Positions 15,154 through 17,891 of a stretch of 17,891 nucleotides of DNA are shown here, in pieces; position 1 is the first letter of the stretch, and every line of letters begins with the position of its first letter. The translations under genes and the position numbers were made by a program. The notes below the pieces were generated by a model that saw only the letters and a program-made list of their open reading frames with translations, was not told where the DNA came from and did no database searches. The stretch comes from GCA-001856825 sp038729485 (GTDB taxonomy: Archaea > Thermoplasmatota > Thermoplasmata > Thermoplasmatales > GCA-001856825): contig JAVYRX010000015.1 in NCBI GenBank assembly GCA_038729485.1, positions 1 through 17,891 of the forward strand, in the 5' to 3' direction.

Positions 15154-16150
15154 GAGAAATTGTTATTGTATCCCCCCTTGATAACCCCTCAAATTCTGCT
15201 TCCAATATCGAAAAATCTGAGTCCATTGCAGTTTTTCTCGAAATCTGCGGCTCTATTCTCTTTAACCCATCCAATAATAAACGGTCAATCTTAACTTGTC
15301 TACCCTTCCTGACCTTACAGCTAACCTTAAGATTTTTGATCTGAAACGTCGCAACCATCTTGAAAGGGACCCCCGTGAATCTACTAACAAACGCTAAAAA
15401 AACTAACCTGCTCCCAAATTGCCGTAATGCTTGATTAAAAGGTACACCTATTACAATTTGATCCGGTGCCGAGACCAGTATATTATCGTCCTTCAATGAT
15501 ATAGGACCTGTTTCATCGTAAATGGAGATATGTGGGCTCCCTCCGCTACCTAAACCTACAGCAGGAAGGGAGATGCTAAACCTAGGTATAGTTCCTAAAC
15601 CTCCATTTTGGATCTGTATAAATATCGTAGTAAGTACATCATCATCGGCCAAAACCAGACCAATAGACATTGTCGTGGCAATTACATTTCCAGTTTGAGC
15701 CTCCGTTGATTTTTTCTTATAAAAGACCCTCCCGTGTTCAATTTCCTTCTCTATTAGGTTGAGTTTTATCAACCTTTCAATGTTTCTGTAAATGGTTGAA
15801 GAGGAATAGGATACGTTATAAATTTCTCTCAATAGTGATTTGATATCGGAAAAATTTAATTTCTTGTCTTGGGTTCTTACATTAATAATTTCTTCCAATA
15901 AGTTCAGTAGTGAATCCTTCTTTTCCGAAGACGCACCTGTAGCTCGATTCTGACTATCATCTCTCTTGTAATAATGAACCGTCCCATCGTTATGAACGTA
16001 CTTATAGTAATAATAGGTTTTATTTTTTGCCCGTGAGAAATAATTTATTTTTTTTGCTTGTTTTCCGCAGACCCTACATATTTCTATTGTAGATTTCCTT
16101 CCCATCGTAATGTCATTCCACATCTGGTAATCAATATTGCGTATCTCCAT
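15146..16150 (-). CDS. Zinc-motif winged-helix protein with beta-rich C-terminal domain (paralogue B)
   Basis: A 334-residue protein. Residues 25-59 hold C25-x2-C28-G-K, an aromatic/basic segment with a run of tyrosines, and H53-x5-H59-Y, a probable C2H2-type zinc site. Residues 80-146 form a winged helix: a helix pair, SSSTIYRNIERLIKLNLIEK as the recognition region, then a basic wing (EHGRVFYKKK). Residues 155-334 are strand-rich with no recognised family, probably a beta-sandwich or ligand/oligomer domain. The zinc motif and winged helix are shared with the neighbouring paralogue A. The ATG at 16150 directly follows the TAA of A, suggesting translational coupling. An internal ATG at 16105 would align exactly with the start of A (nine residues before the first Cys) and may be the true start. 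Likely a transcriptional regulator; the family is not recognised. Confidence 0.72.
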   Translation of the reverse strand: MEIRNIDYQMWNDITMGRKSTIEICRVCGKQAKKINYFSRAKNKTYYYYKYVHNDGTVHYYKRDDSQNRATGASSEKKDSLLNLLEEIINVRTQDKKLNFSDIKSLLREIYNVSYSSSTIYRNIERLIKLNLIEKEIEHGRVFYKKKSTEAQTGNVIATTMSIGLVLADDDVLTTIFIQIQNGGLGTIPRFSISLPAVGLGSGGSPHISIYDETGPISLKDDNILVSAPDQIVIGVPFNQALRQFGSRLVFLAFVSRFTGVPFKMVATFQIKNLKVSCKVRKGRQVKIDRLLLDGLKRIEPQISRKTAMDSDFSILEAEFEGLSRGDTITISPQ

Positions 16151-17107
16151 TTACGTAAATTGCCATTTGAACTGAAACATTGAAAATGGCTCAACATTTT
16201 TAAGAGATATCTTCTTTATATATCTCCATCTCTCGTCAGAACAGTTCAAAACGCTACCTGATAGGTCAGCGAACAAGTCATTCTTTATAGATGTTTCTAT
16301 AGCTGTGATCTTAATTCCCGAATTGCTTGCCAATATAAATTGAAAACTTTCCATTTCCGTCGCAGAAGAATGCACATATGATTTCTTCGGCTCATCCCAT
16401 AGATATTCCAATTTTAGAATTTTTGAGTCAAGGGGAAGAAGAGGATGAGGGAGCTTAGCCAAGATTCTCTTATCCATGGGGTTGTCTTCAATCAATACTA
16501 TAGGATATTCCATAGAGCTTTCTGGATCAGACACTCTTAACTGCAATTGGTCAAACTTAGAGTCTATATCCCCAACGGCCCTCAGAGGAATGTAATATAG
16601 TGGCCAAGATTGGTTATTTTTGATCTTTAATATAGCAATATGTTTCTTGAACATTCCGTCATTCCCAATATCTTCTAGGGTAATCGATAATGAGAGTATT
16701 ATGAAACTTAGCCTTTCCTTTGCAACTGTGTTGACATAATAAATATTCCTACCTTCCTTCCGACTTTCTATCATGCCTATTTCACATAGTTTATCTAAGT
16801 TCATCTTAACCGCACAATACCCGATTCCAGAGAATTTACTGCTCGTAAGGTTCATTATGTCATTCACTGTAAATGATCCCAATTTAAAATCTTGAGAATT
16901 GATCATTTCCATCAATGCGGTCTCAAGTTCACCTTTTCTAAGTCTTGACCGTTTCGGCTCATTCTTATTGACGTAGTGAGGTTGGCCGGCGTGATAATAT
17001 ACAAAATATTCATATCTAACCCCATATTTGTTTCGAGTCCATTTTCTAACAACTCTTGAGGGTTTTCCACATACGGGACAATTAACTAATTGCTTTGCAT
17101 AGACCAC
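16151..17107 (-). CDS. Zinc-motif winged-helix protein with beta-rich C-terminal domain (paralogue A)
   Basis: A 318-residue protein with C10-x2-C13-G-K, an aromatic segment (RYEYFVYYH) and H39-x4-H44-Y, then a winged helix at about 58-126 (SSKFSGIGYCAVKMNLDKLC as the likely recognition part, then KEGRNIYYVN as the wing). Residues 130-318 are rich in alternating hydrophobic strands (FIILSLSITL, HIAILKIKN, KKISLKNVEPFSMFQFKW). The tandem polar/hydrophobic strands recall an immunoglobulin- or arrestin-like sandwich, but no family is recognised. The start is a GTG at 17107; no in-frame ATG lies nearby. TTTTTATAG on the minus strand (about 17126-17134) is about 23 bases ahead. A half-site of the nearby palindrome adjoins that box, suggesting self-regulation. 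A and B are one operon and more AT-rich than the core genes. Confidence 0.72.
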   Translation of the reverse strand: MVYAKQLVNCPVCGKPSRVVRKWTRNKYGVRYEYFVYYHAGQPHYVNKNEPKRSRLRKGELETALMEMINSQDFKLGSFTVNDIMNLTSSKFSGIGYCAVKMNLDKLCEIGMIESRKEGRNIYYVNTVAKERLSFIILSLSITLEDIGNDGMFKKHIAILKIKNNQSWPLYYIPLRAVGDIDSKFDQLQLRVSDPESSMEYPIVLIEDNPMDKRILAKLPHPLLPLDSKILKLEYLWDEPKKSYVHSSATEMESFQFILASNSGIKITAIETSIKNDLFADLSGSVLNCSDERWRYIKKISLKNVEPFSMFQFKWQFT

Positions 17108-17133
17108 TAATCTCTATAAATTAAAACTATAAA

Positions 17134-17143
17134 AAAGTTAGAA
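17134..17143. promoter_or_regulatory. Putative operator half-site upstream of the winged-helix operon
   Basis: AAAGTTAGAA (minus-strand reading TTCTAACTTT) is identical to one arm of the palindrome at 17313-17338. It directly precedes the TATA-like TTTATAG of the operon, in the BRE position, where a bound protein could block or help TFB/TBP. Confidence 0.5.
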
Positions 17144-17173
17144 AGAGAAATTAAAGCATATTTTGTTTTTCGT

Positions 17174-17266
17174 TTATCCGCCTATATATAATCCGCCATT
17201 AGGATGGAACAGCGTGAAGTACGCCGTTACGGCAATGGCAACCAGTGCAAGTATCAGTTCAAACAT
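17174..17266 (-). CDS. 30-residue single-helix membrane microprotein
   Basis: An ATG at 17266 on the minus strand opens a frame of 30 codons ending with TAA at 17174. Residues 3-19 (ELILALVAIAVTAYFTL) would form one membrane helix. The short tail, HPNGG to the end, is rich in glycine. GGGGG at 17273-17277 stands six bases before the ATG as a partial ribosome site, and an AT-rich box near 17301-17312 could be the promoter. Size and layout recall KdpF, the tiny subunit of the Kdp potassium pump, but no kdpA follows and the sequence match is slight, so KdpF is not claimed. Its place between the winged-helix operon and the palindrome suggests it belongs to the same locus. Confidence 0.5.
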   Translation of the reverse strand: MFELILALVAIAVTAYFTLFHPNGGLYIGG

Positions 17267-17312
17267 TTTTGTCCCCCACTATTCATATGGATCATGTATT
17301 TTGATAATTTTC

Positions 17313-17338
17313 TAAAGTTAGAAAAACTTCTAACTTTA
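17313..17338. promoter_or_regulatory. Palindromic operator candidate between divergent genes
   Basis: TAAAGTTAGAA and TTCTAACTTTA form perfect 11-base arms around the spacer AAAC. Each arm reads TTCTAACTTT toward an AT-rich, TATA-like stretch: TATAATA on the plus strand, and the reverse complement of 17301-17312 on the minus strand. It lies between the microprotein gene and the plus-strand gene at 17382, and one arm recurs at 17134-17143. This is the classic geometry of a dimer-bound regulator acting on divergent promoters; the regulator is inferred to be one of the adjacent winged-helix proteins. Confidence 0.6.
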
Positions 17339-17381
17339 TAATACTATTAAATAGTCGCATCCAAATCAATAATTGCAAAAT

Positions 17382-17807
17382 ATGAAAACAAACGCCGGAG
17401 ATGTAAATGAAATTGCATCCGAGTGTGCTGAAGCCAGCTCGTGGGTTATACCTCTGAGAATAGAGTATGGCCAGTTTGACACAGAGGTGCCAATTGGAAG
17501 AAGTGAATATCCTGGTTTGTACCTGTCCCCCTTTACTAGGAGTAATTACACTTCTTCCATTAGATTTTCGTTTACGACTCTCGGCCCTTCTGTTGACGGA
17601 TATCAGGTACAGGAATCATTGCAATTAGGTGTAGATCCACTTGGATGTTTTTCAGGTTTCGACTTTAACACCTTGAAAAAATCTAAACTGTCACATGGGC
17701 CGCTAGGGAGCGCAGTGTCGTGTCTTGCTTTGCATATAAATGCGCTTCAACCTATAAATGTGTGGTCAAGCTTTCTGATGCTAGAGGAGGCATTGGTGAA
17801 TGGCTGA
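17382..17807 (+). CDS. Beta-rich protein of unknown function
   Basis: A 141-residue protein starting at an ATG at 17382; a TTG nine bases earlier is less likely. It has no signal peptide or membrane helix. The middle is strand-rich (WVIPLRIEYG, SSIRFSFTTLG) with several Gly-Pro turns (PLGCFSGFDF, HGPLGSAVSCLALH), and there are four cysteines without a CxxC pair. TATA-like sequences at 17336-17342 and 17346-17352 lie ahead of the ATG, next to the palindrome. The next gene starts eight bases before its stop, so the two are an operon, divergent from the microprotein. No family is recognised. Confidence 0.6.
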   Translation: MKTNAGDVNEIASECAEASSWVIPLRIEYGQFDTEVPIGRSEYPGLYLSPFTRSNYTSSIRFSFTTLGPSVDGYQVQESLQLGVDPLGCFSGFDFNTLKKSKLSHGPLGSAVSCLALHINALQPINVWSSFLMLEEALVNG

Positions 17808-17891
17808 TCAGAAATATACGATAGACAGGACTGATCAACTCTCCATCGATGGAAAGCTAGAAGAGTACCACAGGCTTAAGCTTCTGGTATC
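17800..17891 (+). CDS. Start of a further gene of unknown function, cut by the window end
   Basis: An ATG at 17800 overlaps the last eight bases of the preceding gene and is preceded, nine bases away, by GAGGAGG at 17784-17790, a strong Shine-Dalgarno. Thirty residues are visible (MADQKYTIDRTDQLSIDG then KLEEYHRLKLLV), polar then helical, with no signature. The overlap and ribosome site make it a convincing gene start despite its short visible length. Confidence 0.6.
   Translation, partial: MADQKYTIDRTDQLSIDGKLEEYHRLKLLV

Noticed and set aside
17174..17266. Microprotein as KdpF
   Set aside because: Only length and a single helix agree; no kdpA, kdpB or kdpC is next to it.
1..17891. CRISPR arrays, complete insertion sequences or rRNA genes
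   Set aside because: No regularly spaced direct repeats, transposase with terminal repeats, or rRNA sequence was seen.

Overview
The window looks like chromosomal DNA of a Thermoplasmata (probably Thermoplasmatales) archaeon. It carries an archaeal class I release factor (aRF1), an archaeal-type ribosomal protein uS2 and enolase, a MEMO-family protein, and an intronless tRNA-Gln without encoded CCA. Many genes that open a transcript have a TATA-like box about 25-31 bases before the start codon and no Shine-Dalgarno sequence (leaderless mRNAs). Operon-internal genes are instead abutting or overlapping, and one (enolase) has a strong Shine-Dalgarno. The order-level assignment is inference from gene content and promoter style.

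Bases 1-3721 are an accessory, stress-flavoured stretch. It holds a partial AhpD-like/carboxymuconolactone decarboxylase family gene (minus), a DUF488 (YeaO-like) gene, a DUF302 gene (minus), a decayed nitric oxide reductase (NorB-like) remnant with an in-frame amber stop, and an MDR-family oxidoreductase without catalytic zinc ligands. Bases 3722-4532 hold no recognisable protein gene. They do contain a TATA-led, hairpin-bearing segment that could be an RNA gene, next to tRNA-Gln(CUG) on the minus strand.

Bases 4718-11232 are the information/central-metabolism core, all on the plus strand: FKBP-type prolyl isomerase, aRF1, pyruvate phosphate dikinase (PPDK), enolase, uS2. PPDK and enolase catalyse adjacent steps between pyruvate, PEP and 2-phosphoglycerate. 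They are directly abutting (TAA-ATG), and enolase overlaps rps2 by ATGA, so glycolysis/gluconeogenesis and ribosome synthesis share a transcript.

Bases 11229-15010 alternate in strand. A six-helix membrane protein and a secreted, membrane-anchored phosphoesterase (both minus, overlapping by 14 bases) sit between rps2 and the MEMO gene, genes that are often neighbours in other Euryarchaea. A degenerate M24-like ('pita-bread') protein follows on the minus strand. Both convergent junctions share the bases of their stop codons (CTAG and CTAA).

Bases 15011-17891 form the least explained region. Two adjacent paralogues each combine an N-terminal CxxC...HxnH zinc motif, a winged helix and a beta-rich C-terminal half. 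Next comes a 30-residue single-helix microprotein, then an 11-bp-arm palindrome between divergent promoters, then a beta-rich unknown protein overlapping the start of a further truncated gene. The palindrome arm recurs as a single half-site just upstream of the TATA box of the winged-helix operon. This suggests a self-contained, autoregulated locus and is the best candidate here for an undescribed system.
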